A stretch of DNA of 64,000 nt from Novosphingobium sp. (GCA_024236215.1 JACKKX010000001.1:1043501-1107500); one strand, 5' to 3'. Shown: positions 14,455-22,991, counted from the first letter of the stretch. Numbers and translations are program-made. The notes: generated by a model from the letters alone, not told the origin.

Positions 14455-17202
14455 CTAGCCCAGCCCTGCGCCCATTGATTTGGACTTGCCGGCCTCTGGC
14501 GCAATCTCACTCATAGCCGTCTGCTTCTCTCCAGCGCGCTCGTAGATTGCGCGGACAAGCCGGTCCTTGTTGTCGGTAACAACCACAGCGTCTGTCTTGG
14601 CGCGTGACAGCGCGACATAGAGCATCTTCTGATCGACCAAGTTGGTGGAGCGGCTGTCGGCATGGATCAGAACACGCTCGGCAGTCTGGCCCTGGGCGGC
14701 GTGGGCGGTCTGGACATAGGCGTGGCGCAAATGAGTATCGCGAGGGTCGGAGAGGTCGAGTTTCTGCTCGCGTCCGTTGGCAAGCTTCACCGTTGCCCGG
14801 CAATGGTCGGAATCGATACGGGCAATAGTGCCGCCAAGGCCATTGACCCGCCCCGCTGCCCGGTCATTGCGGGTGAACTGCACTTGGTCGCCGGTGCGCA
14901 ACTCCATCAGCTTTGGCTCGAATGCCTCGGCTTTGCTCGCACCCCACTGCCGGGGATGCCAGTCCAGCGAACGTCCATCGCGGCCTTCGAGGGCAATCCG
15001 CCCGCGTTCTGCATCGACAGCGGCAATCGCGAAGCTTTCGCCCCGGCGCACGCCTTTGGCGGAATAGTCGCGCCTGAACCTGACGATATCGCCGATGGCA
15101 TAGCTTGCTGCTTCGCGCGCTTCGGCACGGGTCAGACCTTTCGCCTCAAGCGCATCGAACCGCACTCCTGCCGCTGAAAGCTCGCCGCGCTCGGTCAGCC
15201 TAGCGCGGATCATGGCGGTAAGTCTGTCGCGGCCTTCGCGCGATGGCTCGACCACCAGCGTTCGTTCGCGCTCTGCTGGCGACAAGGCCAGATAGTGCCG
15301 GGCGATCGCCCCAAGGCGTTCATCGGGCGTTGTGCCTTCTATGACTTTGCCGCCGCCGCGTTCCAGCGCGGCCAGAGCCTTTCCCGCATGGCCCTCAATT
15401 GAGGCCATGACGGCTTCGCGAGTCCCGGCATTGGTCTGCCGGACCACATCAGCAAGTTTCGCGGTCGCCATGCCTGCCTGCTGCAACTGGGCGAAGGCTG
15501 CGCCAGCACCCACCGAACCCAGTTGCTTCACATCGCCGACCAGAACGAGACGGGCTCCAGCCTTGTCGGCGCGGGTTATGAGTTTCGCCATATCGTTTGC
15601 CGAGAGCATTGAGGCCTCATCGACGATCCAGACGGCCTCCTTGCCTGATGTCTTCTCCTCGGGCGCGAGCAGGTGCCGCGCAACAGTGTCACCGCGTATG
15701 CCGAGCGCTTCGCCTAGCACGGTCGCTGCCGATGCAGTTGGCGCAAGCGCGGTCACGGCAAAACCGTGTCCCCGTGCCTCGCGGGCATAGGTTGCAAGTA
15801 CCGTGGTGGTCTTGGCCGTCCCGGCATAGCCCTGCACGGCAGCAACGCGGTCGCGCGAAGTGAGCAATTCGGCGGTCGCCCGCTTCTGGTCATCGGTCCA
15901 GGCGTAGCCGGATCGTGCTGACTGCCGTGCAGCCCGCTCGATGGTTCGTGCTGCCGCCACCGGACTGGCGAGCGATTGCGCCATACCGCGCCCGGCTTCT
16001 GCGAGCTGCAACATCGTGCGCTCGGTCTCGATGCCCTGCAGCGTCGTGAATCCGGCAAACTCCGCGCCGCGCCGGTCAAGGAATGTGCGCGGGACAAGCT
16101 CGCCGCGTTCCCCGGCCTCAGCAATAGCTGTGCTGATAGCACCGTGTCCGGCCTTGCCGAAGGCAAAGTCTCCGGCTTCGCGCGCCAGCGCGCTGGCCGA
16201 GAACACTGCCTGACGCTCGGAGAACTTGGCAGTGGCCCATATCACCGCCTGTCGTGCCAGCAATTCCGAACTGGCGGTTGCTTCACTGCTCCGCGCCCGC
16301 TCTCTCGTTTCACCGATCAGCCTATCTCGCGCTTCCTTCTCGAACCCGTTGGCATCGGCGGTTGCCCGCCAGTCGGCGCGCAAGGTGCGATGGTCCGCAT
16401 GGGACTTGGCCTCGCGCGTGTCGAGCGCGGCGATCTGCTTTTCTGCGGCGCTTGCTTGCTCGCGGCTCGTGCCGCGTTCGGTAAGCCGGGCATCGATTGC
16501 TGCCGTGCGCTGGCTCAGCGCTTCGATGGCCTTCTCTGGGACACCTGCGATCTCGAACAGCGAGTCTTTCCCGGCCTCGATCTTGTATCCCAGAGCGGAA
16601 ACGCCGTGCGCCAGCTCTTGACGGTAGATCGCGCCGATTTCCTTTTGTAGCTGGTAGAAGGCGCGCGGCTCAAGACTTCGCCAACTGCCATCCTTGTCCT
16701 GCGTGGCATTGACGATCACGCCGTGGGTGTGCAGCTGCGGGTCCTGTGCCCTGCTTGTGGCATGGCGAAAGGTGGCGATGGCGAGATTGCCGGTCGTTTC
16801 GCGCCGGACCTCGCCGCTCTGCCTGATCCGCGTTGCCGCCATGTGCTTCTCGACATGGGCGAGCGCCACTTTCACCGCCGCGACATGCGCCTTGATTAGC
16901 CGTTTGTCTCCGGCAACCTCGGCCATGATCGAGACCGACTTGGGCGCGGACAGGGTAATGTCCCAGCCTGGCCGATGCTCGACCTTGCCATCACGCGTCG
17001 TGCCCAGTTGCTGTCCGGCAATCCTGCCTTCGAGCAGTTCGGCAAACTTCTCGCGATCGACCTCGCCCGACAAGCCCAGCTTCTCTGCTGCCTCGCCAAA
17101 CCACTCGGACGGAGCCATGCCGCCTTCGGCACAGTAGTCGTCGGCTTCGTAATAGCTCGCGGCTTGCCCGGCACTCGACAGCGCGGAGACCGATGCAACC
17201 AC
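14455..17202 (-). CDS. traA: MobF-family conjugative relaxase/helicase TraA
   Basis: A 915-residue protein. A GTG start was chosen because it overlaps the TAG of traD (TAGTG) and gives the typical VASVSALSSAGQAASYY N-terminus. The relaxase domain shows the tyrosine pair Y17/Y18 and the metal-binding H147, H158 and H160 (HATSRAQDPQLHTH). The C-terminal half is an SF1 helicase: Walker A GYAGTAKTTT, Walker B VDEASML and late motif YVALSRAK. It would nick oriT, stay bound to the 5' end and unwind the strand. It lies downstream of traD and the accessory gene in one operon; a candidate F-like nic site lies at 19521-19532. Confidence 0.93.
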   Translation of the reverse strand: MVASVSALSSAGQAASYYEADDYCAEGGMAPSEWFGEAAEKLGLSGEVDREKFAELLEGRIAGQQLGTTRDGKVEHRPGWDITLSAPKSVSIMAEVAGDKRLIKAHVAAVKVALAHVEKHMAATRIRQSGEVRRETTGNLAIATFRHATSRAQDPQLHTHGVIVNATQDKDGSWRSLEPRAFYQLQKEIGAIYRQELAHGVSALGYKIEAGKDSLFEIAGVPEKAIEALSQRTAAIDARLTERGTSREQASAAEKQIAALDTREAKSHADHRTLRADWRATADANGFEKEARDRLIGETRERARSSEATASSELLARQAVIWATAKFSERQAVFSASALAREAGDFAFGKAGHGAISTAIAEAGERGELVPRTFLDRRGAEFAGFTTLQGIETERTMLQLAEAGRGMAQSLASPVAAARTIERAARQSARSGYAWTDDQKRATAELLTSRDRVAAVQGYAGTAKTTTVLATYAREARGHGFAVTALAPTASAATVLGEALGIRGDTVARHLLAPEEKTSGKEAVWIVDEASMLSANDMAKLITRADKAGARLVLVGDVKQLGSVGAGAAFAQLQQAGMATAKLADVVRQTNAGTREAVMASIEGHAGKALAALERGGGKVIEGTTPDERLGAIARHYLALSPAERERTLVVEPSREGRDRLTAMIRARLTERGELSAAGVRFDALEAKGLTRAEAREAASYAIGDIVRFRRDYSAKGVRRGESFAIAAVDAERGRIALEGRDGRSLDWHPRQWGASKAEAFEPKLMELRTGDQVQFTRNDRAAGRVNGLGGTIARIDSDHCRATVKLANGREQKLDLSDPRDTHLRHAYVQTAHAAQGQTAERVLIHADSRSTNLVDQKMLYVALSRAKTDAVVVTDNKDRLVRAIYERAGEKQTAMSEIAPEAGKSKSMGAGLG

Positions 17203-19022
17203 TAGACCGGTCCCGGCTTGGCGTCTGGCTCGGCACCTTTGGCGATCTCGCTGACCCGGCTCCATAGCGTGCCTGCCGGATCACCTGGCACGTAACCGGG
17301 CTGACGAGCCTCGCCACGCCGGGTGATGTGATCGGCGGTGAGACCGATGCGGGCCACCGGCAGGCCATCGGGAAGCAGCAGATAGCCCTGATGTGGGGCA
17401 AGCCTCAGTTCGCTTTCGAGCACGGCAGGGCGGAACTGGCGCTGGGTGGCGATGGTCGTGCGCGGCACTTCGCTGCCTATCGACAGCGTGTCGGTGGCGA
17501 CGCGCAATTCCACTTCGCACTGGCCGATGGTCTCGCTCGCCCATTTGCGGGTTTCCTGATCGACCGTTTGCAGGAACAGCTTGGTGTTGCAGCAGGCGAG
17601 CATGGCCTCGGCGATGTTCGCGCCATACCGATTGCGCATCTGCCCGAGCGCCTGGAAGGTGAGCACGATCGCCGCACCAAACTTTCGTCCTTCCGGCAGC
17701 AGGCGAGCGAGGTTCTCGACGCGTGGCAGGTCGGCCAGCTCGTCGAGCACGAACCAGATGCGGCGGTCTGGCGATGGCGACAGACCCAACACTGCACTCG
17801 CCGCGCATTCGAGCCAGCACGCCATGAGCGGCTTGGACGCTTCGAAGTAGTCTTCCTTGCGAGGGACGAAGATCCAGGGCTTCGCACCCTCGCACTTGTC
17901 CAGCTTCGCGATGAAATCGCGGAAGGCGAAGCGGTCCTCTCCCTCATCTTCGACCTTCAGGAACTGGATGAGGTTAGCCGCCTTGGCGAGCATGAAGAGC
18001 ACGCTGCCGGTGGCGCGGTCAGCGTCATTGGCGAAGGTGCGGGCGGACGACGTGTGCCCCAGCCATTCCTTCAATTGCTCCTTGTCCTTGACCTGCAAGG
18101 CTTCGAGCAGGGCTTCGAGGCTGCAGTTCTTTTCCGACCAGAGCGAGCGGATCATGTTGGCGACAAGAATGCGGCTTGTTTCCAGCCAGACATCATCATC
18201 CTGACTGCTGGTTTCCGAAACGAGCTGGCGCGCTATCCGGTCGGCGTCGGCGGGGTGCGATATTTCGTCGAACGGTGTCCAGAAGGCGCACCGCGCATCG
18301 AAGGGATTGAGGATGATGTCCCCGCGCGCGGGGTTGTGATAGTGGGCAATGAACTCGCCCGATGTGTCATAGACCAGCGCCGCTTCCCCGCGCCTTTCTA
18401 TGCCATCAAGCATCTGGCGCAAAGCAGTGGTCTTGCCGCTGCCGGTGGTGCCGAGAAAGGCAAAGTGACGGGTCTCGATCCGGCGCGGAACGGGGACCGG
18501 GCCGATGCGCAGCGCGTCCCTGCCACAGAGCAATGTCGTCTGTGCGGCGACGTCATCTTCATCCGCTACGCGGGTGCCGCCAATGACCCGGTCGGCGAGC
18601 GTATCTTTGCCCTGTTCGGACATGGTTCGCTGGAGCAACCAGACGGTGAACAGCCCTATGGCAAAGCCGGTGATCGCACCGCCTGTTGTTACCCTGAACA
18701 CCTTCCAGAAATTGGAAGTAATGAAAGGATCAGAGGCAAACCACGACGAAGAAACTGTCCGGCTCAGGTCTTCGAGCCGGACATTCATCATGATGTCCTT
18801 ACCGGCAAGCGAGCCCAGCGAAGCGAGAACATTGGCCCAGAGATATTGCACAGCGACCATGATCTCGGCGGGCAGCAGCAGGAACTGCGGGGCGATGATT
18901 GCTCCGGCTCCTGCTGCACCCAGAGTGAGCGTGGAAAAGAAGCGAAAGCGTTGCTGCCATTGCGCAAGACGAACGCGCCAAAGTGCATGGGCGCGGGTGA
19001 CAAAATCGATGTTCGAATTCAT
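17202..19022 (-). CDS. traD: Type IV coupling protein TraD
   Basis: A 606-residue VirD4/TraD-type ATPase that links the relaxosome to a secretion channel. Two N-terminal membrane segments are visible (about 35-60, and about 112-130 with GAITGFAIGLFTVWLL). The Walker A is FLGTTGSGKTTA, and RRIWFVLDELADLPRV holds the Walker B. The ATG overlaps the stop of the accessory gene (ATGA), and the stop overlaps traA. No type IV secretion (mating-pair) genes are present in the window, so a helper channel would be needed. Confidence 0.93.
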   Translation of the reverse strand: MNSNIDFVTRAHALWRVRLAQWQQRFRFFSTLTLGAAGAGAIIAPQFLLLPAEIMVAVQYLWANVLASLGSLAGKDIMMNVRLEDLSRTVSSSWFASDPFITSNFWKVFRVTTGGAITGFAIGLFTVWLLQRTMSEQGKDTLADRVIGGTRVADEDDVAAQTTLLCGRDALRIGPVPVPRRIETRHFAFLGTTGSGKTTALRQMLDGIERRGEAALVYDTSGEFIAHYHNPARGDIILNPFDARCAFWTPFDEISHPADADRIARQLVSETSSQDDDVWLETSRILVANMIRSLWSEKNCSLEALLEALQVKDKEQLKEWLGHTSSARTFANDADRATGSVLFMLAKAANLIQFLKVEDEGEDRFAFRDFIAKLDKCEGAKPWIFVPRKEDYFEASKPLMACWLECAASAVLGLSPSPDRRIWFVLDELADLPRVENLARLLPEGRKFGAAIVLTFQALGQMRNRYGANIAEAMLACCNTKLFLQTVDQETRKWASETIGQCEVELRVATDTLSIGSEVPRTTIATQRQFRPAVLESELRLAPHQGYLLLPDGLPVARIGLTADHITRRGEARQPGYVPGDPAGTLWSRVSEIAKGAEPDAKPGPV

Positions 19023-19393
19023 GGCTCGATCTCCAGGGCAAGCGAGCGCTGGCGCTCGAATGCGGCGCGCGCTTCTGCTGCAATTGTCTCATCGGGTTTC
19101 TTCGTTCCCAGCGCCGCATGGCGGGCGTAAGCGTAGGCCGCACAGGCGGTGAACAGGGTGCGGTCGAGCACCCGTTCGACCTCCGTCAGGCGCTCCGATA
19201 TAGCCCCGATCTCGCGCGCCAGTTCGGCAAGATCGGTCTCCTTGTCGGTGCCGTGCAGGACCGAAAGGAAGCCCGCGTCGATCACCTTCAGGAGCATCGC
19301 ATACTCCGACAATCCACGCCGGTCGGCGATGCCGGACAGCGACCGTGCCTGCGAAGGATTGAGGCGGATGGTTCGCTTGATGTGGCTCGCCAT
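19019..19393 (-). CDS. Relaxosome accessory protein, RHH type (MobC/TraJ-like)
   Basis: A 124-residue protein starting MASHIKRTIRLNPSQA behind GGGAGGTGG. The short N-terminal strand IKRTIRL followed by two helices fits a ribbon-helix-helix DNA-binding domain; the rest is helical, partly coiled-coil (about 50-75). It is the first gene of the accessory-traD-traA operon and lies next to the candidate oriT, so binding oriT and assisting the relaxase is the likely job. That assignment rests on context more than on strong sequence identity. Confidence 0.6.
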   Translation of the reverse strand: MASHIKRTIRLNPSQARSLSGIADRRGLSEYAMLLKVIDAGFLSVLHGTDKETDLAELAREIGAISERLTEVERVLDRTLFTACAAYAYARHAALGTKKPDETIAAEARAAFERQRSLALEIEP

Positions 19394-19459
19394 CACCACC
19401 TCCCGCGCGCGCGCGAAGCGCGCTCCAGGAATGGCAGAATTGCGAGGGTCTGAACGCTT

Positions 19460-19540
19460 CGTTTCAGGGAGCGCGCTATCCGCGCGCTCCAGAAACCGCA
19501 GAAATCCTTGATGCACACGTGCGTGGGGTGTGTATGAAAA
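19460..19540 (+). other. oriT: Candidate MobF oriT (F-like nic region)
   Basis: The spacer upstream of the relaxosome operon contains ggagcgcgc/gcgcgctcc, a 9-bp hairpin with a 5-nt loop (19468-19490), and gcgtggggtgtg at 19521-19532. The latter is identical to the core around the F plasmid nic site as I remember it (GCGTGGGGTGT, then G). By that analogy the nick would fall after 19531, and the transferred strand would lead rightward, away from traA/traD, as in F. Confidence 0.55.
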
Positions 19541-19594
19541 TTACGGGTCCGATACGCAGTATCGTGGCCCTTCCTTTCTCCAGTTTTTATCCTG

Positions 19595-20110
19595 TCAATT
19601 GGCATGGGCGTCTTGCTCCATGCTTGCTGTTGGAGGCGTCGCAGACAGGATCAGATTGCGGGCGACATAGTCGTCGAAGTAGCGGTCGCGAGATTGACGC
19701 GAAGGCAACTGGCGATCCGCCATATTTGGGCGCGTAAACCAGCGAAGCAGTGCGAGGTCGATCGCTGATCGAACGTCATCTGCAAGCTGGTTGGTCTCTT
19801 CTGGCGTGAGGTCAAGCCACCCGAATTCGGTGCGAAGCTGGCTGCCAAGCGGATACCCGGTCCCGTCCCGGCTCCGGTAGATCGGTCCCTCGACAGTGAG
19901 GCAACAATCTTGCCCCTCAAACCGCTCCCGGACCGGGCGTTCGTACCAAAGCCAGGGCTGCAATGTGTGGCGACGGGCGCGCCCATCGGCATTGTCTTCA
20001 ACGAGGAACTCAACAAGTTTGGCTGTGCGCTCTTTGTCGTCGGTCGGAAGGCGAGTGATCAGCCAGCCATGCTTCTGCAGGGCCGCGTTGATCAGCGAAA
20101 GGATAGACAT
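19595..20110 (-). CDS. Hypothetical protein
   Basis: A 171-residue protein, MSILSLINAALQKHGW to EQDAHAN, with no domain I recognise. It is charged and soluble with many Trp and Arg residues, and no signal or membrane segment is visible. The ribosome site is weak. It lies between the candidate oriT and the AlpA regulator, in the same direction as both, so a role in control of the mobile element is possible but unproven. Confidence 0.55.
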   Translation of the reverse strand: MSILSLINAALQKHGWLITRLPTDDKERTAKLVEFLVEDNADGRARRHTLQPWLWYERPVRERFEGQDCCLTVEGPIYRSRDGTGYPLGSQLRTEFGWLDLTPEETNQLADDVRSAIDLALLRWFTRPNMADRQLPSRQSRDRYFDDYVARNLILSATPPTASMEQDAHAN

Positions 20111-20152
20111 CGGGGAGATGCTTTCTGCGGGCCATTGCCCGCCTTGGAGGGG

Positions 20153-20344
20153 TCAATAGCTGCGCAGGGGGAGGGCCTCGATCCACTCTTTGATGTCAGT
20201 GGAGCGCCAGCGGATACGACCGCCACCGATGTCTATTGGATGAGGGAAGGCACCCCGGCGGATGCGTCGCCAGATCGTTGTCCGGCTGCGAATGCCGGTG
20301 AGGCGCATGACCTCATGGCAGGTGAGTAGTTCGATATTCGACAT
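20153..20344 (-). CDS. AlpA-family HTH regulator
   Basis: A 63-residue protein starting MSNIELLTCHEVMRLTGI with AAGGAA upstream. It has the winged-HTH pattern of AlpA/excisionase-like proteins: CHEVMRLTGIRSRTTIWRRI, then PHPIDIGGGRIRW, then WIEALPLRSY. Such proteins regulate integrase/excision or transfer genes of prophages and integrative elements. No integrase gene lies nearby in this part of the window, so the element may have lost it or shares the one at 50.7-51.9 kb. Confidence 0.8.
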   Translation of the reverse strand: MSNIELLTCHEVMRLTGIRSRTTIWRRIRRGAFPHPIDIGGGRIRWRSTDIKEWIEALPLRSY

Positions 20345-20691
20345 GACAGATTCCTTTGCTTCAAGGTTCTGTCACCGTGGCCGTGTCCCCTACGACGATG
20401 GGTTGCTTTCAGTTTGCCGTTGCGGATTGTGCAATCAGAGTTCCAACTCAGCGCCACCCTTGGCTTAGGTGACGCTGGCCACGCTATGCGAATCGCAATG
20501 CTGTAGGAAAGAACAAAAAGAGAACCAGTGCAGTTCCGCAATGGCGAATGGACGATGTTGGATCGCTATGGACAGTCCGGGACTGAAAGAATTTTTCTCG
20601 CCATCGCTCGTTCCGGCGCAATGCAGGTCCGAATCTGCGGTTCTGGTGCAGCGGAAGTCCGGTTTTGGCGCGAATCGCAGCTTGAGCCGAT
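20345..20691. other. Divergent intergenic region without a clear gene
   Basis: 347 bases between the alpA-like gene and the candidate nuclease. A possible 85-codon frame here has no family features and no ribosome site, so it was not called. The promoters for the two flanking genes probably lie here; none can be assigned with confidence. Confidence 0.4.
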
Positions 20692-21273
20692 ATGACAAGC
20701 AAACGCGCTTTCGCTTTGCACGTTGATGCGGACATGCAAAGAAAACGCGAAAATCTTTACACGTTAGCGGAATTGCGGATGCAGCAACTTGGGCCGGACA
20801 ATGCCATCTGGGATGATGGCGAATGGATCAGCTGGGACGAGATCAACGAGCAAATCCAGTACAAGGAGTGGCGGGCAAAATATCCCGACGCCGACCTGTC
20901 GCTGGTCTCGATTTTCGAGAACCTGATTGCCACGGCTGAAGATTATCACGTTCACACAGGCAAGCACCTTCAGGTGTATGGCGATATCGGAGAACTCTAC
21001 GGGGCGATCACGCACGGCATCAAGCTGCACCGCAACTACGCTCAAGGATCGGACGGACGGCTCGGCAATGACCTGGTCGAGGTCAAGACAATCACGCCAT
21101 TCAAAAGCAATGGCCGGGTCACGTTGAACCTTAAACGGAACTTCAGCATGGTCTTTCTGGTCAAGATCACATCTGATTTCGAGGTGCGCGGGAAGCTCAT
21201 TCCACGCAAGTCCTTGCCCCGTGTAAAAGGTGACAAGCTGGTTCTTGAATGGGCTGATATTGGGACTGAGTGA
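20692..21273 (+). CDS. Putative PD-(D/E)XK-like nuclease-fold protein
   Basis: A 193-residue protein with no close family I can name. The central part has the order expected of a restriction-endonuclease-like core: GDIGELYGAITHGI with a conserved-looking Glu, then GSDGRLGNDLVEVKTIT, giving D...ExK (GND and EVK), then strands with NLKRNFSMVFLVKI. That is a motif reading, not a proven domain. The ribosome site at the first ATG is weak. It converges with the small gene at 21300. If it is a nuclease it would add to the defence cargo of this region. Confidence 0.55.
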   Translation: MTSKRAFALHVDADMQRKRENLYTLAELRMQQLGPDNAIWDDGEWISWDEINEQIQYKEWRAKYPDADLSLVSIFENLIATAEDYHVHTGKHLQVYGDIGELYGAITHGIKLHRNYAQGSDGRLGNDLVEVKTITPFKSNGRVTLNLKRNFSMVFLVKITSDFEVRGKLIPRKSLPRVKGDKLVLEWADIGTE

Positions 21274-21299
21274 ATCCCGAATTCAGCTGTCCCTGGCCT

Positions 21300-21563
21300 T
21301 CAAGGTGCCAGAGGCAACGGGTACCCGGCCATGTCCGCAAATTGACGTGCGACTGCCTTCACCTTGGCCTCATCAACATCCATTTCTGCCATGAAGGCCA
21401 ATTGGACTGCCGGTGCAATCTCCGAGAAGAAAGCGAAAGCAGCGGCATTGTGTGTCTGCGCGCTCGAAGGGTCTGCGATAAGCGCTGCGAGCTGCTGAGC
21501 GGATCGCTTAGTCCGATAGGGACCGTTCACTGTTGCCAGCACTTGTGCGGCTAGTTTGCTCAT
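21300..21563 (-). CDS. Small hypothetical protein
   Basis: An 87-residue, mostly helical, Ala-rich protein, MSKLAAQVLATVNGPY to AGYPLPLAP. The start has GAGAG upstream and was preferred to a longer in-frame start that would add a segment of poor composition. No known domain was recognised. It is divergent from the nucleotidyltransferase gene; the 143-nt spacer contains a perfect inverted repeat. Confidence 0.5.
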   Translation of the reverse strand: MSKLAAQVLATVNGPYRTKRSAQQLAALIADPSSAQTHNAAAFAFFSEIAPAVQLAFMAEMDVDEAKVKAVARQFADMAGYPLPLAP

Positions 21564-21656
21564 CGCAACTCTCACCCAATTGATCCCATAAAGGAAGATG
21601 CATCCGGTTGGACCGTGAAGGCAAGGATGGTCCATGAAGTATGGTGCCAAAGGGCA

Positions 21657-21698
21657 TTTATCCCGCATTTATTGAAAATTGGAGATTTGCGGGATAAA
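21657..21698. promoter_or_regulatory. Perfect 11-bp inverted repeat (likely operator)
   Basis: tttatcccgca (21657-21667) and tgcgggataaa (21688-21698) are exact reverse complements separated by 20 bp of AT-rich sequence. The right half ends 8 nt before the nucleotidyltransferase ATG and can also pair as gcggg/cccgc with the sequence just after it. A repressor dimer bound here would cover the promoter and ribosome site. Confidence 0.55.
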
Positions 21699-21706
21699 AC
21701 CCGCGT

Positions 21707-22687
21707 ATGGCCATCATCCAACCCTTCTCCGCAGAGCAGGAACGAGCGCTCATCAACATGCGCCAGCGCTACGATGTGTGGATCGAAGCTGAGCGCGAAC
21801 TCTTCGCGATGCCGTACGACCTGAAGCGCAAGAAGATCGGTGAGTACGAGTACCTCTATGAGGTTTTTGATCGCGTAGGAAACGGAAAAAGTCTCGGCGC
21901 GTGGGACGACGAAAAGGAAGTCCAGTTTGAGGATTACAAGGCTGCAAAAGCTTCCTTGAAGGAGCGCCGCGACGGCGCACGGGATGCTCTTAATGAGAGC
22001 AGCCGGATTGCTCGCGCACTGCGCTTGCCGATGCTGTCAGCGGACGCCGGACCCATTCTCCGTGAGGCAGACAGACGGTCGCTTCTCGGTAGTCACCTGC
22101 TTGTTGTCGGCACCAACGCAATGGCAGCCTATGCCATCGAAGCGGCAGGCACGTTTCGCGATGTGCCCGATGAAACCGAAGACTTCGATCTTGCCTGGGC
22201 GGCGGACGAGCCGGAAGATGGGACTCAGCTATGGGACATGCTCAAGGCGGTCGATCCGACGTTCACGATCAATACCGAGCGGGAATTCCAGGCGCGCAAC
22301 GCGAAGGCCTATGAGGTCGAATTGCTGGTCGCGCCATCGCGCGTTGCGACGCTTGCCGGGAAGGATCGGCCAAGACCAGTTCCGCTACCCGAACAGGAAT
22401 GGCTCTTGCCGGGTCGGCGGGTAGACCAGGTCGTCCCGTGCCGTGATGGCAGCCCGGCACGTATCGTGGCACCTGACCCCCGGTGGTTCGCGCTCCACAA
22501 ACTCTGGTTGGGTGCTCAGGCAAAGCGGAACCCGCTCAAGCGGCGTAAGGACACGGTGCAGGGAGCGGCGCTGCTCGATGCGGTTGCCGAGGCGATGCCT
22601 CATTATTCATTGGGCCTTGAGTTTGTGAACAGCCTGCCTGATGAGCTAGTGCCCTATTGGGAAGAGTGGGCGAAGGCGCGCGGATAG
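21707..22687 (+). CDS. GSU2403-family nucleotidyltransferase-fold protein
   Basis: A 326-residue protein. The first 110 residues are helical and charged. The nucleotidyltransferase core follows: LLGSHLLVVGTNAMAAY (about 127-143), then DETEDFDLAWAADEP with the acidic metal ligands. This matches the NTP_transf_8 / GSU2403 type, a relative of AbiEii-like toxins whose substrate is unknown. No dedicated antitoxin gene is adjacent on the same strand. The perfect inverted repeat directly before the start suggests tight repression. A role in phage defence is an inference from the fold and the setting. Confidence 0.75.
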   Translation: MAIIQPFSAEQERALINMRQRYDVWIEAERELFAMPYDLKRKKIGEYEYLYEVFDRVGNGKSLGAWDDEKEVQFEDYKAAKASLKERRDGARDALNESSRIARALRLPMLSADAGPILREADRRSLLGSHLLVVGTNAMAAYAIEAAGTFRDVPDETEDFDLAWAADEPEDGTQLWDMLKAVDPTFTINTEREFQARNAKAYEVELLVAPSRVATLAGKDRPRPVPLPEQEWLLPGRRVDQVVPCRDGSPARIVAPDPRWFALHKLWLGAQAKRNPLKRRKDTVQGAALLDAVAEAMPHYSLGLEFVNSLPDELVPYWEEWAKARG

Positions 22688-22899
22688 CTACTGAATTCAG
22701 TCACTCGGTCGGGGCAAAATGGCTGGTCTTTCCCGTCAATTTGCTGTAAAGAACGGGCATTGAAATCATTAGACTTTTTCGAGGACGGGACCCAAATCCT
22801 CTGGCAAAAATACAATCTGGGGGCACCAACGGGGGCCTCACTTAAGTAACCAAGGTCAAGATTCTCGCAGTTTTGCGACATTCTGAGAGCGGTTCGAGT

Positions 22900-22915
22900 C
22901 CTCTTCTGGGCACCA
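22900..22915 (+). repeat. Left att core (tRNA 3'-end-like)
   Basis: cctcttctgggcacca, identical to the right copy. It is preceded by ggttcgagt (22891-22899), a textbook T-loop, but the T-stem carries a mismatch and no 5' half of a tRNA (expected to begin GCCCAGA) lies upstream. This copy therefore looks like an element end, not a functional tRNA gene. The 212 bases before it (22688-22899) hold no gene I can support. Confidence 0.75.
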
Positions 22916-22919
22916 GTCA

Positions 22920-22956
22920 ACCACTTTATCGTGATGTTTTTACACGATAAAGTGGT
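22920..22956. repeat. 14-bp perfect inverted repeat next to the left att core
   Basis: accactttatcgtg and cacgataaagtggt pair perfectly around a 9-nt loop. It starts 5 bp inside the island. It could terminate readthrough from the attachment site or bind an excision factor. Confidence 0.5.
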
Positions 22957-22971
22957 AAATCTGGAAATGCA

Positions 22972-22991
22972 ATCCCACGTTCGTTCCCACA
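22972..22991 (+). promoter_or_regulatory. Candidate integrase arm site, left
   Basis: atcccacgttcgttcccaca matches 19 of 20 bases with 51936-51955 near the integrase start, in the same orientation. Paired copies near both ends of an element are what arm-type integrase or excisionase sites look like. Confidence 0.5.

Noticed and set aside
17328..19130. 600-codon + strand frame across traD
   Set aside because: Antisense to a coupling protein with clear Walker motifs; no domain of its own.
20469..20726. 85-codon + strand frame in the alpA/nuclease spacer
   Set aside because: No family features, no ribosome site, and its end overlaps the start of the better-supported gene at 20692.
22840..22915. 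Intact tRNA gene at the left att core
   Set aside because: Only the T-loop and 3' end fit. The 5' acceptor strand, D-arm and anticodon arm are absent, and the T-stem has a mismatch.
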